Shown in pieces: positions 15,670 through 26,294 of a DNA stretch of 64,000 nt. The notes under the pieces were generated by a model. That model was not told the origin of the DNA. It saw only the letters and a list, made by a program, of their open reading frames with translations, and did not search any database. The stretch is from positions 1-64,000 of the forward strand of contig PKYK01000037.1 of the NCBI GenBank assembly GCA_003133665.1, read 5' to 3'. Position 1 is the stretch's first letter; each line of letters opens with the position of its first letter. The DNA comes from Acidimicrobiaceae bacterium. Lineage in GTDB: Bacteria; Actinomycetota; Acidimicrobiia; Acidimicrobiales; RAAP-2. The translations under genes were made by a program, and so were the position numbers.

Positions 15670-16668
15670 TTGGCAACCACAGGGATTGGAAGAGACGAGG
15701 ACGTTTTTCGTCGGTGGTCCGAAGAGGTCCGGCGACTCGCCGACGAGCGCGACGCCGTCATCCTTGCCCACAACTATCAGCTCCCCGAGATCCAGGACGT
15801 CGCGGATCACGTGGGCGACTCCCTCGCCCTCTCTCGAATCGCCGCCGCGAGTTCGGCGACAACAATCGTGTTCGCCGGTGTCTACTTCATGGCCGAAACC
15901 GCAAAGATTCTGGCACCCGAAAAGACCGTGTTGATCCCCGAGCGGCGAGCCGGCTGTTCGCTCGCCGACAGCATCAACGCCGATCAGCTCCGCGAGTGGA
16001 AGTCGGAGCACCCGGACGCCGTTGTCGTTGCGTACGTGAATACTAGCGCGCAGGTAAAGGCTGAGACGGACCTGTGCTGCACGTCGGCGAACGCCGTCGA
16101 GATCGTCGCGGGCATACCGAACGACCGGGAGATCCTCTTCCTGCCCGACCAATTCCTGGGCGCGCACGTGCAGCGAACGACCAAGAGAAAGAACATGCAC
16201 ATATGGATGGGCGAGTGCCACGTGCACGCCGGCATCAGTCCGCAGGAACTTCGCACGAAGGCCGCAGCCGCGCCTGAATCGGAACTCTTCATTCACCCCG
16301 AGTGCGGGTGCGCAACACCAGCGCTGTGGCTCACCGGCACGGGTGACCTTCCCGCCGAGCGAACCCACGTGCTCTCGACCGGCGGAATGCTCGAGCGAGC
16401 ACGAACGACGCAGGCTCGTTCGGTACTCGTCGCTACCGAGACGGGAATGCTGCATCAACTGCGGAGGGTCAATCCTTCGGTCAAGTGGGAGCCCGTGAAC
16501 GCAAAGGCCGAGTGCGTGTACATGAAGATGACGACGCCAGAGGTCCTGCTCCGCTGCCTGCGCACGGGCACGACCGAAGTGGAGGTCGATCCCGAGATTG
16601 CGAGCCGGGCTCGCCGGGCCGTCGAAGCCATGATTTCGGTCGGCACGTCGTCGCCGGTGGGCGAATGA
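15670..16668 (+). CDS. nadA: Quinolinate synthase NadA
   Basis: The protein is 332 residues with a TTG start. It catalyses condensation of iminoaspartate with dihydroxyacetone phosphate to quinolinate, the second step of de novo NAD synthesis. The three 4Fe-4S ligand cysteines lie in [18 protein letters not shown] and PECGCATPA; the start region has [20 protein letters not shown]. It is the first gene of nadABC, with ATG of nadB overlapping its TGA. NrtR control is inferred from the adjacent regulator and palindrome. Confidence 0.95.
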   Translation: MATTGIGRDEDVFRRWSEEVRRLADERDAVILAHNYQLPEIQDVADHVGDSLALSRIAAASSATTIVFAGVYFMAETAKILAPEKTVLIPERRAGCSLADSINADQLREWKSEHPDAVVVAYVNTSAQVKAETDLCCTSANAVEIVAGIPNDREILFLPDQFLGAHVQRTTKRKNMHIWMGECHVHAGISPQELRTKAAAAPESELFIHPECGCATPALWLTGTGDLPAERTHVLSTGGMLERARTTQARSVLVATETGMLHQLRRVNPSVKWEPVNAKAECVYMKMTTPEVLLRCLRTGTTEVEVDPEIASRARRAVEAMISVGTSSPVGE

Positions 16669-18305
16669 AAGTCGGCTCTCTTAAGTACCTACCCTCGACG
16701 GAGCATTCGTGGCAACGCGAGACGGACATCGTCATCATCGGCGCGGGAGCGGCCGGGCTCAGCGCGGCTCTGGATTCTTCGAGACGAGGCCATCGAGTGA
16801 TCTTGCTCAGCAAGGGGAACCTTCGGGGAGGATCGACTCTCCTCGCCCAAGGCGGCCTCGCTGCCGTTGTCGGCAAGGGAGATTCACTGAACTCACACGT
16901 GAACGACACGCTGGTCGCCGCCGCCGGTCTCGCGGACGAGACGATGGTGCGCGAGTTGGTGGCGGCCGCTCCGGGCGCGGTCCGATATCTTGCCGGACTG
17001 GGCGCTCGCTTTGACAACGGTCCGCTCGGCCTGGAGGGAGGCCACTCACACCGCCGAATCGTCCACGCCGGAGGCGACGCGATCGGGGCAGAGATCCACC
17101 GGGTTCTTCGTCGGGCAGTGAGTGATTCTGACGTCGAGACGATGGAGAACGCCGTCGCGATCGATGCCCTTACGAATAGCCGTGGCGACGTCATTGGCAT
17201 CCTCGTGGGAAAGATCAACCAAACGGTCGACCAGGGGTTGGACGTGGGCATCATCGCCGCGCGTGCTGTCGTCGTGGCGACCGGAGGATTCGGCCAGGCC
17301 TTCTCCTCATCAACGAATCCCGCCGAAGTGACGGGCGACGGTCTCGCACTCGCTGCCCGGGCGGGAGCCGAGATCACGAATGTCGAGTTCGTCCAGTTTC
17401 ATCCGACCGTCCTCTATGTTCCTGGTCAGCGCGGCCAGTCCCCCCTGATCACCGAGGCCATTCGAGGCGCGGGGGCCACGATTGTTGACGCGAAGGGGAC
17501 CCCGGTCATGCGAGGACAGCACGCACGCGGTGACCTCGCTCCGCGAGACGTTGTCTCCTACACGATGTTTCAACGAATGCACTCGCCGGTCGAGCCGGTC
17601 GCCAATCTCTGGCTTGACGCGCGAGCCATCGGAGACGTTCGACTGGACAAGGACTTTCCCACGACCGTCGAGCTCTGTCGCCAGGCAGGGGTCGACCCGT
17701 CCAGCGAACTCATCCCCATTGCCCCAGCCGCCCACTATGCGTGTGGAGGGGTTCGTGCGGACCTCGACGGCAACTCATCAATCCGAGGCCTCTACGTAGT
17801 CGGAGAGGCGGCGGCGACTGGAGTGCACGGCGCCAATCGCTTGGCCTCCAACTCTCTCACCGAGGCCCTCATCAGTGGCCGTCGACTTGCCCGGCAACTC
17901 GACGATGCGCTCTCATCCCGTTCCAGTCCTTTGGCGCCTCCCGGCTGTGTCAATCCCGCTCAGGGACGCGGCGTCGAATCCTCAACCCGAGAGACGGTGT
18001 CCACCAAGATGTCGACACACGTCGGAGTTGTCCGCAGTAGAACCGGCCTCGAAGACATACTCGATACGTTGGCAAGCGCTCCCGATAGTCCCGCGGCGCC
18101 GCTCGACCTCGCCACCCTCGAAGCGACCAACCTTCATACGGTCTCTCTGCTGGCGGCTTGGGCCGCATCGCTTCGAGAAGAGAGCCGTGGGTGTCATCGT
18201 CGAAGCGACTTCCCAGAGGTCGCCGATAGGTGGGGACACTCAATCTCGCTTCACGTCTTCGAGGGCGAGATCATCACTCACGTCGAGACCATGGCCGGCG
18301 CATGA
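16665..18305 (+). CDS. nadB: L-aspartate oxidase NadB
   Basis: Started at the ATG overlapping the nadA stop, the protein has 546 residues. It oxidises L-aspartate to iminoaspartate with FAD. The FAD site [20 protein letters not shown] is near residues 21-41, with [28 protein letters not shown] and [12 protein letters not shown] matching the succinate dehydrogenase/NadB flavoprotein family. The track's earlier start adds unrelated sequence inside nadA. NadB is slightly long for the family because of a low-complexity C-terminal segment around 465-485. Confidence 0.95.
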   Translation: MKVGSLKYLPSTEHSWQRETDIVIIGAGAAGLSAALDSSRRGHRVILLSKGNLRGGSTLLAQGGLAAVVGKGDSLNSHVNDTLVAAAGLADETMVRELVAAAPGAVRYLAGLGARFDNGPLGLEGGHSHRRIVHAGGDAIGAEIHRVLRRAVSDSDVETMENAVAIDALTNSRGDVIGILVGKINQTVDQGLDVGIIAARAVVVATGGFGQAFSSSTNPAEVTGDGLALAARAGAEITNVEFVQFHPTVLYVPGQRGQSPLITEAIRGAGATIVDAKGTPVMRGQHARGDLAPRDVVSYTMFQRMHSPVEPVANLWLDARAIGDVRLDKDFPTTVELCRQAGVDPSSELIPIAPAAHYACGGVRADLDGNSSIRGLYVVGEAAATGVHGANRLASNSLTEALISGRRLARQLDDALSSRSSPLAPPGCVNPAQGRGVESSTRETVSTKMSTHVGVVRSRTGLEDILDTLASAPDSPAAPLDLATLEATNLHTVSLLAAWAASLREESRGCHRRSDFPEVADRWGHSISLHVFEGEIITHVETMAGA

Positions 18306-19204
18306 TCAAGGAACTCCACGAAATGTTGGAAGTGGCCGGTATCGATTCCACGGAGCTTCAACGCCTGGTCGATCTCTCCCTTGCCGAGGACCTTCGCTTT
18401 GGACCCGACGTGACGAGTGAAGCGACTATTCCCGTCGGTCAAGAGGCCGAAGGCGAAGTGGTCGCCCGACAGCCCGGCATCGTGTGCGGCGTCACGGTAG
18501 CTCTCGTGGTCCTTGAGGCAGTGCAGTTCCCACGGTCCGGAGTCACGATCATTCACGAAGACGGCGACGCGGTCGAGGCCGGTGACGCCGTTCTGCACCT
18601 TTCGGGACCTCTCCGACCGCTGCTCCTCGCTGAACGAACACTGCTCAACTTCATGACCCACATGTCCGGAATCGCCACGGCGACTAACTCTTGGGTGCGG
18701 GCCCTGGAGGGCACGAGTTGCGCGGTGCGCGATACTAGGAAGACCACACCCGGACTTCGCCAAATAGAAAAATACTCCGTGCGACGCGGCGGCGGGACAA
18801 ATCACCGAATGGGCCTTGGCGACGCTGCCCTTATCAAGGACAACCACATCGCTGCGGCCGGTGGTATCACCCGGGCTGTCACGGCTATCCGATCCGCCAA
18901 TCCGGATATCAGTCTGGAGGTCGAGTGCGACACACTCGAGCAAGTCCGCGAAGCGATCAGCATTCAGTGCTCTCTGATACTTCTCGACAACATGGATGTT
19001 GACACGATCCGGGCCGCTGTCGAGATCGCCCGCCGATCACCGGCGGTGCGCGTCGAGGCCAGCGGCGGAATGACACTTGAAAACGCGCGCGCCGTCGCTC
19101 GGGCGGGTGTTGACTACATAGCCGTGGGTTCACTCACTCATTCGGCCGCCTCACTAGATCTTGGCCTCGACATAGTCCCTACGACACCAACAGCGAATTC
19201 TTGA
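18302..19204 (+). CDS. nadC: Nicotinate-nucleotide diphosphorylase NadC
   Basis: The protein has 300 residues from the ATG at 18302, overlapping the nadB TGA by 4 bp. It converts quinolinate and PRPP to nicotinate mononucleotide. VRDTRKTTPGLRQIEKYSVR and then GLGDAALIKDNH hold the conserved substrate-binding Arg, Lys and His residues; EASGGMTLENAR is the C-terminal phosphate-binding strand. Together the three genes make NAMN from aspartate. Confidence 0.95.
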   Translation: MIKELHEMLEVAGIDSTELQRLVDLSLAEDLRFGPDVTSEATIPVGQEAEGEVVARQPGIVCGVTVALVVLEAVQFPRSGVTIIHEDGDAVEAGDAVLHLSGPLRPLLLAERTLLNFMTHMSGIATATNSWVRALEGTSCAVRDTRKTTPGLRQIEKYSVRRGGGTNHRMGLGDAALIKDNHIAAAGGITRAVTAIRSANPDISLEVECDTLEQVREAISIQCSLILLDNMDVDTIRAAVEIARRSPAVRVEASGGMTLENARAVARAGVDYIAVGSLTHSAASLDLGLDIVPTTPTANS

Positions 19205-19359
19205 ATAGAGGGCTCCGGCAGTTCTTGGTGACGAATCGAACTGAGAGTCCCGGAAAACTAGTGTCCGTATGGTGCCCGAGGTAAGATGAAATGAAATTCC
19301 GACTTCTCGAAAAGCGACTTGATCAGTGCTTTTGCCACTGGATACAGCGCCGGTCCCCG

Positions 19360-19404
19360 CCTTTCAAGGTGGCGGCACGGGTTGGAATCCCGTTGGGGGC
19401 GCGA
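19360..19404 (+). repeat. Partial tRNA-Glu copy (att-like, right)
   Basis: This 45-bp segment repeats 6877-6921 with two mismatches: C to G inside the T-loop, and T to C at the last acceptor pair. No 5' half of a tRNA is present, so it is not a gene. A 3'-tRNA fragment in direct orientation 12.48 kb from the intact tRNA is the expected far-side scar of integration into tRNA-Glu. The rest of 19205-19495 has no gene. Confidence 0.8.
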
Positions 19405-19495
19405 GCAACCCGCTTCGGGTGTAGGTTACCCGAGACAAGGGATTTGTCAGGGCTTCGCTCCCCTCCGGCGTGCTCTCTACGCAAGGGGATGGGCA

Positions 19496-19741
19496 ATGCC
19501 ACAGTTCATGGACTTCCACGATGACCTCAAACTGCCCGACGAGGCAATTCAGCAAATCACGCAAGAGACTAGAGACGGCAAGTTCGACCAGTTCGGGGTC
19601 CGTCAGGTCGAGTTGTTTCATAACGCCAGTGGTCACGTGTACTGCCTGCTCGAGGCACCGGACGCCGAAGCCGTCCGCAGTCACCACGCCGCCCTCGGCG
19701 TTCCTTGCGGGGATGTGCACGAGGTTTCGGGCCTCCTCTAG
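19496..19741 (+). CDS. DUF4242 family small protein
   Basis: The 81-residue protein starts at ATG 19496 (MPQFMDFHDDLKL) after AGGGGA. The pattern VRQVELFHNASGHVYCLLEA and HHAALGVPCGDVHEV matches DUF4242, a family of small ferredoxin-like-fold proteins that includes a nickel-binding member from Streptomyces. The role here is unknown. The track's 140-residue form wrongly includes the tRNA-Glu fragment upstream. It is the first gene outside the suspected island. Confidence 0.8.
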   Translation: MPQFMDFHDDLKLPDEAIQQITQETRDGKFDQFGVRQVELFHNASGHVYCLLEAPDAEAVRSHHAALGVPCGDVHEVSGLL

Positions 19742-19838
19742 ACAGAGCGCAGCATTCGAACGCGCTGCCCCGACCCCGGGACCCCCTGGCATCGAGTTCG
19801 AAGTCAAACCGAGAAGGTGCGCACAATAGACTTCGTCC

Positions 19839-20228
19839 GTGGCCCTTCCGCGATTCAGCCAAGCGGTGATTGACTGTCCAGATCCGCTCAGACTCGCCGC
19901 GTTCTATTCCGCCCTTACTGGACTTGAAGTCGAACCTCTCAGTGGCTTCCCGCCAGAAGAAGTCACGGGGATCGACCTGCTGAACGATGGCCAGCCAACC
20001 CTTAGGTTCCAGACAGTTGAGGAGTACGTGCCACCAACGTGGCCGAAAGGCTCGGTGCCTCAGCAATTCCACATCGACTTTGAAGTCGAAGATCTCGATG
20101 AGGCAGAACAACACGCACTTTCCGTTGGGGCAGTTAAGGCAGACTTCCAACCCGGCGAGACCTTCAGGGTCTTCCTCGACCCAGTCGGTCACCCGTTCTG
20201 CTTGTTCAAGCCGGCCGAGCTGCCCTGA
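19839..20228 (+). CDS. VOC family (glyoxalase/bleomycin resistance-like) protein
   Basis: This 129-residue single-domain protein begins at GTG with MALPRFSQAVIDCPDPLRLA. FYSALTGLEVEPL and VFLDPVGHPFCLFKP are typical of the vicinal oxygen chelate fold. Function and substrate are unknown. A clear paralog occurs at 60218-60598, sharing CP(D/E)PL-LA-FYS-LTGL-VEPL and DPVGHPFCL. Confidence 0.85.
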   Translation: MALPRFSQAVIDCPDPLRLAAFYSALTGLEVEPLSGFPPEEVTGIDLLNDGQPTLRFQTVEEYVPPTWPKGSVPQQFHIDFEVEDLDEAEQHALSVGAVKADFQPGETFRVFLDPVGHPFCLFKPAELP

Positions 20229-20308
20229 CCAGGGTGTGACAACCCGTGACGTTGGAGGCCTGAGTCTGAACTACATCCACTTGCCGGCGCGAACTGCATT
20301 GGGCGAGT

Positions 20309-20920
20309 TCATGGTGCCGTGTCGTCAGAGACGACCCTCCAACCGGTTCTCGGCATCTTCGCCAAGGTCGCAAACGTGAATGCGGATTGTGTCACCGGGT
20401 ACGGCTTGTGCCTCACGCGCACCATTACCGCCGCGGTCGCGTTCCTTGGGACAACACCGACGTAGCCGGACCTGGAGCCATCCGGATTCTTGCACCAATG
20501 CACACCGGCCGACTGCTGTTTCACGTTGAGCACCGTCTCTCGGTTCTTGTAAATGGTGATCGGTGTGAGGTGTCGGGCCGTGTAGTACTTCTTAATCGCT
20601 GCCACGACGTCCGCGGTCACTGGCTTGGTTGGCAATCTTGCGAAGACGGGACACGGGGGCAGGGTTGCGCCGCTCGCTGCCGGGATCAGTGCCGGGGGCA
20701 ATATCAGCATGCCCATCGCGATCACCGCGACTGCAGTACCTGCCGCGAGCCGCTTCCGGCAATCGATTCGGTCCCGCCCGGCACTTCGCAGCAGCCAAAA
20801 CCCTGGCCGCCCGTCACCAACGCGCATCATCTGGTCAAACCAAGCCCATCGTCCGAACCATGTCGTCTGTAATCCGCCGCTACCGACTGTCAACATCGAT
20901 GCGGACTTGACTCGTCCCAT
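20309..20920 (-). CDS. Hypothetical membrane-anchored/exported protein
   Basis: The protein has 203 residues from the ATG at 20920, supported by GGAGG five bases upstream. A single hydrophobic segment (AAGTAVAVIAMGMLILPPAL) around residues 60-80 suggests an anchor with an external C-terminal domain that includes FARLPTKPVTADVVAAIKKY and two cysteines (LPPCPVF and VHWCKNPD). No family is recognised. It stands alone between a VOC gene and an amidohydrolase. Confidence 0.55.
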   Translation of the reverse strand: MGRVKSASMLTVGSGGLQTTWFGRWAWFDQMMRVGDGRPGFWLLRSAGRDRIDCRKRLAAGTAVAVIAMGMLILPPALIPAASGATLPPCPVFARLPTKPVTADVVAAIKKYYTARHLTPITIYKNRETVLNVKQQSAGVHWCKNPDGSRSGYVGVVPRNATAAVMVRVRHKPYPVTQSAFTFATLAKMPRTGWRVVSDDTAP

Positions 20921-21295
20921 GTCTGCCTCCACTCGCTCGACGTCCGTGCTTCAACTGCCAGAGCCTCTACGTGCCATGCCCGACCGTAAGCGCAGTTGAG
21001 GCAATCCGTCGTGGGCCGAATGTCACAATTGGTGCTGACTCGATAGGTAGAGATCTCAACTCCGTGGACATTCGGTCACGCCGGCCAGGAGGTTCAATCG
21101 AAGCCCGAGACTGATCGCTCGGGGCAAGACGGCGAATGGACTCGACCTGGATCACGCAAACGACCGACCGCTATCGATTGAATAACGGGTCTTCCCCTGC
21201 GCCGTGCACGTCACTGGAATGAACTTGTGCATTCAAGACGTCTTGGCTAGTTTGGCCGCACCGAACCGCTTCGGGTCTGATCGTGGGAGCCCCAG
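20921..21295. other. Intergenic, no supported gene
   Basis: About 375 bp separate the exported protein from the amidohydrolase. No convincing ORF, RNA or repeat is seen; promoters for the two flanking divergent genes are expected here. Confidence 0.5.
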
Positions 21296-22963
21296 ATGAC
21301 ACAGCCTTCCCTTGTCCTGCACGGAGGTCGGGTGGCTTCACCCTCCGCTGCGGGCGGATTCGCCGAGGCAATCGCTGTCCAGGGAGACACCATCGTCTCC
21401 ATCGGATCCAACGACGACATCGACGCGTTGTGCGGGCCTTCGACCAGGGTCGTCGACCTCGCGGGACGGTTGGCAATCCCCGCCTTTGGCGACGCTCACG
21501 TCCACGCAATCTCCGCTGGTCTCGAAAGCCTGCGCTGCAACCTGCTCGGTCTTCGAAGCCGCAAGGAGTACCTCGACCAGATCGCCACCTACGCGGCTGC
21601 GCTACCTGCCGATGGGTGGGTGCTCGGCGGTGGCTGGGCCATGGAGGCTTTTCCTGGTGGAGTGCCCACCGCAACCGACCTCGACGCGGTGTGCGGCGGC
21701 CGGCCGGCGTTCATCCCGAATAAGGACCACCATTCGGCATGGGTCAACACTCTCGCGCTGGAGCGTGCCGGGGTCGACGCGAGTACCCCCGACCCGTTCG
21801 CGGGGCGCATCGAACGCGACGAGCAGGGTCGCCCCTCGGGGGCTCTTCACGAAAGCGCCATGGGACTGGTCGCCCGGGCACTTCCTGAGACGTCACCCGA
21901 GGAGTTGGCGAGCGGGCTGCGGGCCGCGCTGAAGCGGCTGCACGGCCACGGAATCACCCACTGGCAGGACGCCTGCGTCGGCGCTGCAGGAGACATCGGG
22001 GTCATCGACACTTTTGACGCCTACGTGGCGGCCGCGAACGACGGATGGCTTAGCGCCAGGGTGCGCGGCGCCCTGTGGTGGGACCGCACGAAAGGCGTTG
22101 ACCAGATCCCGCACCTCCAGGGCCGCCGAGAGATTGCGCCGAACGGCACGTTTCGTGCCACGACGATAAAGATGATGGTCGACGGCGTGTGCGAGACGTT
22201 CACCGCCGCGATGTCCAGGGCATACCTGGGCGAAGCGGGTCAGAACGGCACACACCGCGGTCACCTCTTCATCGAGCCCGATGAACTCAACGAGGCAGTG
22301 CGCGCGCTCGATGCCGACGGATTTCAAGTTCACTTCCACGCGATCGGGGACCGTGCGGTTGCAACGACCCTGGACTCGATCGAAGCGCTCGGGGAGAAAC
22401 GATGGGGGGTCAACCGTCACCACATCGCTCACCTGCAGTTCATCGCACCGAGCGATCTTGACCGGTTCAACAAGATTGGCGCCATCGCCAACTTTCAACC
22501 GCTCTGGGCCTGCAACGACCCCCAGATGGAGGAGCTCACCATTCCCTTCGTCGGAGCGGACCTCACGGATTGGCAGTACTCAATCGGATCGCTCTGGAAC
22601 CGCCGGGCGAGGGTTGTCTTCGGGTCGGACTGGCCCGTCTCGAGCCCGGATCCGCTCCAGGAAATCCATGTCGCAGTGAACCGCATGCTGTCGCCGAGAT
22701 TCGGCCGGCCCGGTACGGACGAGACCACCAAGCCGTTCCGACCCGACCAGGCGCTCTCGGTCGCCGATGCCCTCGAGTCGTTCACGAAAGGTGTCGCCTA
22801 CGTGAATGGTGACGAGAACCTCCTGGGTGTGCTGGAGATGGGCCGTCGGGCTGACGTCGCGGTTCTCAGCCAGGACATCTTTCGCATTCCGGCCACGGAC
22901 ATCGGTGACACCACGGTCGATCTCACGATTGCCGGAGGCGCGGTGGTGCATGGCGACGAGTAG
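21296..22963 (+). CDS. YtcJ-like metal-dependent amidohydrolase
   Basis: The 555-residue protein belongs to the amidohydrolase-3/YtcJ group of hydrolases. The metal-binding motif is FGDAHVHAISAG after the beta-sandwich start; QVHFHAIGDRAVATTLDSIE and FGSDWPVSSPDPL supply further metal ligands and the catalytic aspartate. Members act on N-substituted or cyclic amides, but substrates are rarely known. No obvious operon partner. Confidence 0.88.
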   Translation: MTQPSLVLHGGRVASPSAAGGFAEAIAVQGDTIVSIGSNDDIDALCGPSTRVVDLAGRLAIPAFGDAHVHAISAGLESLRCNLLGLRSRKEYLDQIATYAAALPADGWVLGGGWAMEAFPGGVPTATDLDAVCGGRPAFIPNKDHHSAWVNTLALERAGVDASTPDPFAGRIERDEQGRPSGALHESAMGLVARALPETSPEELASGLRAALKRLHGHGITHWQDACVGAAGDIGVIDTFDAYVAAANDGWLSARVRGALWWDRTKGVDQIPHLQGRREIAPNGTFRATTIKMMVDGVCETFTAAMSRAYLGEAGQNGTHRGHLFIEPDELNEAVRALDADGFQVHFHAIGDRAVATTLDSIEALGEKRWGVNRHHIAHLQFIAPSDLDRFNKIGAIANFQPLWACNDPQMEELTIPFVGADLTDWQYSIGSLWNRRARVVFGSDWPVSSPDPLQEIHVAVNRMLSPRFGRPGTDETTKPFRPDQALSVADALESFTKGVAYVNGDENLLGVLEMGRRADVAVLSQDIFRIPATDIGDTTVDLTIAGGAVVHGDE

Positions 22964-23202
22964 TCGAGCCTGACGTCGCTCCGAGGACTCCTCTGCTCGC
23001 GATGGCTGGGTGAGTTCCAGCGCAGCGCTGACGCATCGGCCGTTGGTCGGCCCCCGTCACGTCGGGCCACACTGGCGAGACCCTGCGTTCGCCGAACTCC
23101 GCTGTTCACCGAATTCGCCAATCCGGAGATGGGATGAGTCTCGCCTCGTTTCGCCGTCACCACACGCCGTCAGGCACCTACCTTGTGGGGAGGGAGGGTC
23201 TC

Positions 23203-23655
23203 ATGGAAGACCAGTACAATCTCGAGCGCTTCGTCGAGGCTCAAAACCGTGTGGGCGTGTTGGACCACGTTGGCAGCTACGAACGAGCACTGCAGGAAAT
23301 CCGAAAGGGCCGGAAGGACACGCACTGGATCTGGTGGGTGTTCCCGCAACTGGCCGGGCTGGGGCTCAGCTCGACATCGCGCGAGTACTCGATTTCGTCG
23401 CTGGCGGAGGCCCAGGCCTATCTTCTTCATCCGGTCCTGGGGCCCCGCCTGCGCGAGGCCACGGCAGCCATGAACAGCCACGTCGGTTCGAGGGCCGGTT
23501 CAATCCTCAATGGTGACGACGTGAAGTTTCGCTCCTCGATGACGCTCTTCACGAGAGCTGATCCGATCGAGCCTCTCTTCCGCGACGCCATCGATCTCTT
23601 CTTCGACGGACAGCCGGACGCCAGAACCGACCGCCTCCTGGAAGGCAACGCCTAG
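23203..23655 (+). CDS. DUF1810 family protein
   Basis: The protein has 150 residues from the ATG at 23203 (MEDQYNLERFVEAQN), following GGGAGGGAGG. The signature GRKDTHWIWWVFPQLAGLG is diagnostic for DUF1810 (Calpastatin-like) proteins, helical and of uncertain function. The track's longer start adds 23 unrelated residues. It converges with the amidase gene. Confidence 0.88.
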   Translation: MEDQYNLERFVEAQNRVGVLDHVGSYERALQEIRKGRKDTHWIWWVFPQLAGLGLSSTSREYSISSLAEAQAYLLHPVLGPRLREATAAMNSHVGSRAGSILNGDDVKFRSSMTLFTRADPIEPLFRDAIDLFFDGQPDARTDRLLEGNA

Positions 23656-23798
23656 ACCCGCGGCTATACACGCCCTCGGCATCAACAGACCCGTATGGTT
23701 CGAGAGCGCCGGAACCGTTTGTCCGTGGTCGATACCCAATCAGATTCAGAAGGAATTTCCCCGGACGTCCGGTGCGATCAATCGCCGTCGAGTGCGAG

Positions 23799-25208
23799 TC
23801 AGAAGAGCGGGAACGGCCCTTCGCCCCACGACCCCGCCAGCTTCTCGGCGGCCCGAGCAGCCCTGAAAACAGTCGCCTCATCGAACGGCTGCCCGATGAA
23901 CTGAACTCCGTACGGCAACCCTCGATCAAACCCACATCGCAGGGTCAACGCCGGTCGTCCGGTCAGATTGTGAGGGCAGTTGAGTCGCGTCAGACTGTTG
24001 TCGAGTGGCTCGCTGAAGCCACCACTCCAGACCACAGTCTCCTCATCGGGGCGTGGCGCAACGAATGGCAGTGTTGGCGTGAGCGCGACGTCAAAGTCTT
24101 CGAAGTACTGTCGCCACGAATCCGCGATTATGTCTCGGAGACTCAAAGCATGTATGTAGTCGGTGGCGGCAATTGTCCGGCCCGCTTCTAGTCTTGCACG
24201 GGTGTCGTCAAGGTAGAGGTGCCCGCGTTCATTGAGCATCGAATCGTGAAACGAACTGGCTTCGGCCATTGCGATGCAGAACTCAACTGATGAATAGATG
24301 TCTGCGTGATGAACGGTGAAAGGCACGAGACGCGCTCCGTCATTCTCCAACCGCTTCGCCAGTTTCTCGATCCCCGACACGACCACCTCTGAGCAGTTCT
24401 CAAAGAAGTAGTTCTCCGGAACTCCAATTCGAAGATCCTTGACGCCGTCTTCGATTGACGTCAGATAACTCGGAACGGACCTCGCACTGCTCGTGCGGTC
24501 CTTGGCGTCATACCCGGCCATGACTTCAAGCACCAATGCAGCGTCTCTCACCGTTCTCGCGAGAGGGCCCACGTGGTCAAGGGACGGCGAAAGTGGTGTA
24601 ACACCGTGTCTGCTCACGCGCCCATAGGTAGGTTTGATCCCGACCACTCCGCAACACGAAGAAGGAATCCGAATGGATCCGGCGGTATCGGTGCCCAATC
24701 CGAAGAGCGCTTCCCCAGCGGCCACTGCCGCGGCTGACCCTCCGCTCGACCCTCCGGTAATCCTGGTCAGGTCCCAGGGATTGTGCGATTGCGGCGTAAT
24801 CCCACCGTACGCGAACTCGTGAGTGTGCGATTTGCCGATCGCTATGGCGCCAGCCTGCCTCAGGAGCGTAATGACGTGCGCATCGACCGACGGGAAATAG
24901 TCAGCGCGTACCTTCGATGACGCGGTGGTTGCACTCCCTTCAACGTCAAAGAGATCCTTCACCGCCATGGGGATACCGTGCAGCGGACCCCGGTAGTGGC
25001 CGGAGGAGACTTCTGCTTCGGCGACTCGCGCCGCTGTTCTTGCCGCCTCAGTGAATACATTTACGAACGCGTTGATTCTCGGTTCGACAGATTCAATCCG
25101 TTCGAGCACAGCTTCAACCAGGTCGATTGGCGACACTGCGCCGGTACGTATTTCGGTCGCTGCTTCTTCAACCGTCAATCGGGCAAGATCGAACGACTCT
25201 GGTTTCAC
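23799..25208 (-). CDS. Amidase (amidase signature family)
   Basis: This 469-residue enzyme has the Ser-Ser-Lys triad of the amidase signature family: lysine in [12 protein letters not shown], serines in [15 protein letters not shown] and [15 protein letters not shown]. It is similar to GatA-like and AtzF-like amidases, but no gatB or gatC neighbours are present, so a free-standing amidase is likelier than tRNA amidation. The substrate is unknown. It faces the DUF1810 gene. Confidence 0.9.
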   Translation of the reverse strand: MKPESFDLARLTVEEAATEIRTGAVSPIDLVEAVLERIESVEPRINAFVNVFTEAARTAARVAEAEVSSGHYRGPLHGIPMAVKDLFDVEGSATTASSKVRADYFPSVDAHVITLLRQAGAIAIGKSHTHEFAYGGITPQSHNPWDLTRITGGSSGGSAAAVAAGEALFGLGTDTAGSIRIPSSCCGVVGIKPTYGRVSRHGVTPLSPSLDHVGPLARTVRDAALVLEVMAGYDAKDRTSSARSVPSYLTSIEDGVKDLRIGVPENYFFENCSEVVVSGIEKLAKRLENDGARLVPFTVHHADIYSSVEFCIAMAEASSFHDSMLNERGHLYLDDTRARLEAGRTIAATDYIHALSLRDIIADSWRQYFEDFDVALTPTLPFVAPRPDEETVVWSGGFSEPLDNSLTRLNCPHNLTGRPALTLRCGFDRGLPYGVQFIGQPFDEATVFRAARAAEKLAGSWGEGPFPLF

Positions 25209-25548
25209 GCTCCATGTCTAGACCGCGGAGAAGTCACCGTCTCCTCCGCTGGGCAGTAAACGGTGACTCTTCGCCCGGACCCAGTCAGTTCCAAGGGATT
25301 CTGCCTAGCCACTGCCACAGGTGATCCTCGTCAGGACGCCAGTTCACCAGGCGGCGCCGACTCAAACTGAATTGGAGTGCTCGTCTTTCGCGAGGGGATC
25401 CGGCCTTTCGGGGCACTGTCGATTGAGCGCCAAACGCGATGGTGATTGACCCCGCGAGATGCCCCCCAACCGTGGTGTCCGTCAAGGCGCATCCAAAGCG
25501 AGGCGCCGCAGATCGTCCTCTGGGCACTTACAAGCCCGTGATTGCCCG
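25209..25548. other. Intergenic, no supported gene
   Basis: About 340 bp upstream of the amidase and downstream of the membrane protein. Short ORFs on both strands lack recognisable features. Confidence 0.4.
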
Positions 25549-26169
25549 CTACGCCAAATTCGGTTTCTCCGAATTCTCGGTGGATTTGATCCGCGCCGGG
25601 GAAGGGAGCGCCAACCGCTGTGCCGCGTGCACCGCGAGGAGACCAAAGCCCACTCCGGTTAGGAGCTGGGCCAGGAACAGTACGTGCAGCACCTCGAAGA
25701 AGTCAAGGAGGGCGAGAACGAATCCCACTAGTTGAACCCCCAGCCACACGACGTCCATTCGGGCTGACCGGAGCCTCACGAAGATCCAGAGCGAGGCGCC
25801 GAACTCGAAGAGGATCGTTGCACAGCCACTCACAATATGGAGAATCCTCAATGGCGAATTGAGTTTGTACCCGTACGTACTCAGCAATGAGAAGAGAACC
25901 AGACCGCCATAGAGGTAGAGCAGCATCCGCATATCGTTCGTCAATCTCTCGGAACCCTCGAGCGCACGTGCTGCCTTGATCGAGAAGAGCGAGCACAGGC
26001 CGAGGCCGAGGGAGTAGGGGACCACGGTCTTGACATGAATTCCATAGTTACTCAGGCCTACTTCGTTCCACTTGAGGACGAATCCGGGATGAACAATCAC
26101 ACAGATTGCCAAGAAGAGAAGCAGGCTCAGTTGGCTGCTAATCATGTACGCGCCTGCACGAGTCTTCAC
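25549..26169 (-). CDS. Hypothetical multi-spanning membrane protein
   Basis: The protein has about 206 residues from the GTG at 26169, or 198 from the ATG at 26145; the longer track ORF overlaps the phosphoesterase gene in another frame and is unlikely. Five or six hydrophobic helices are visible, including SQLSLLLFLAICVIV, MLLYLYGGLVLFSLLSTYGY and LALLDFFEVLHVLFLAQLL. It resembles DUF998-like integral proteins only loosely. It lies downstream of a secreted phosphoesterase on the same strand. Confidence 0.6.
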   Translation of the reverse strand: MKTRAGAYMISSQLSLLLFLAICVIVHPGFVLKWNEVGLSNYGIHVKTVVPYSLGLGLCSLFSIKAARALEGSERLTNDMRMLLYLYGGLVLFSLLSTYGYKLNSPLRILHIVSGCATILFEFGASLWIFVRLRSARMDVVWLGVQLVGFVLALLDFFEVLHVLFLAQLLTGVGFGLLAVHAAQRLALPSPARIKSTENSEKPNLA

Positions 26170-26294
26170 TTGCCGAAGTGTAATTTCGATTCCCCGATCG
26201 AGAGGAATGGAGCCAGTCGACGTTCCGGCCGAGAACACCGGCGCCAGCACGGGTCTCAAAACGGGTCGAGAAAGCCGGCGAATGGCTTCATCCT

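Noticed and set aside
20265-20282. A fifth block copy (GAGTCTGAACTACATCC)
   Set aside because: Only about 17 bases resemble the block and the flanks do not align, so it is probably chance.
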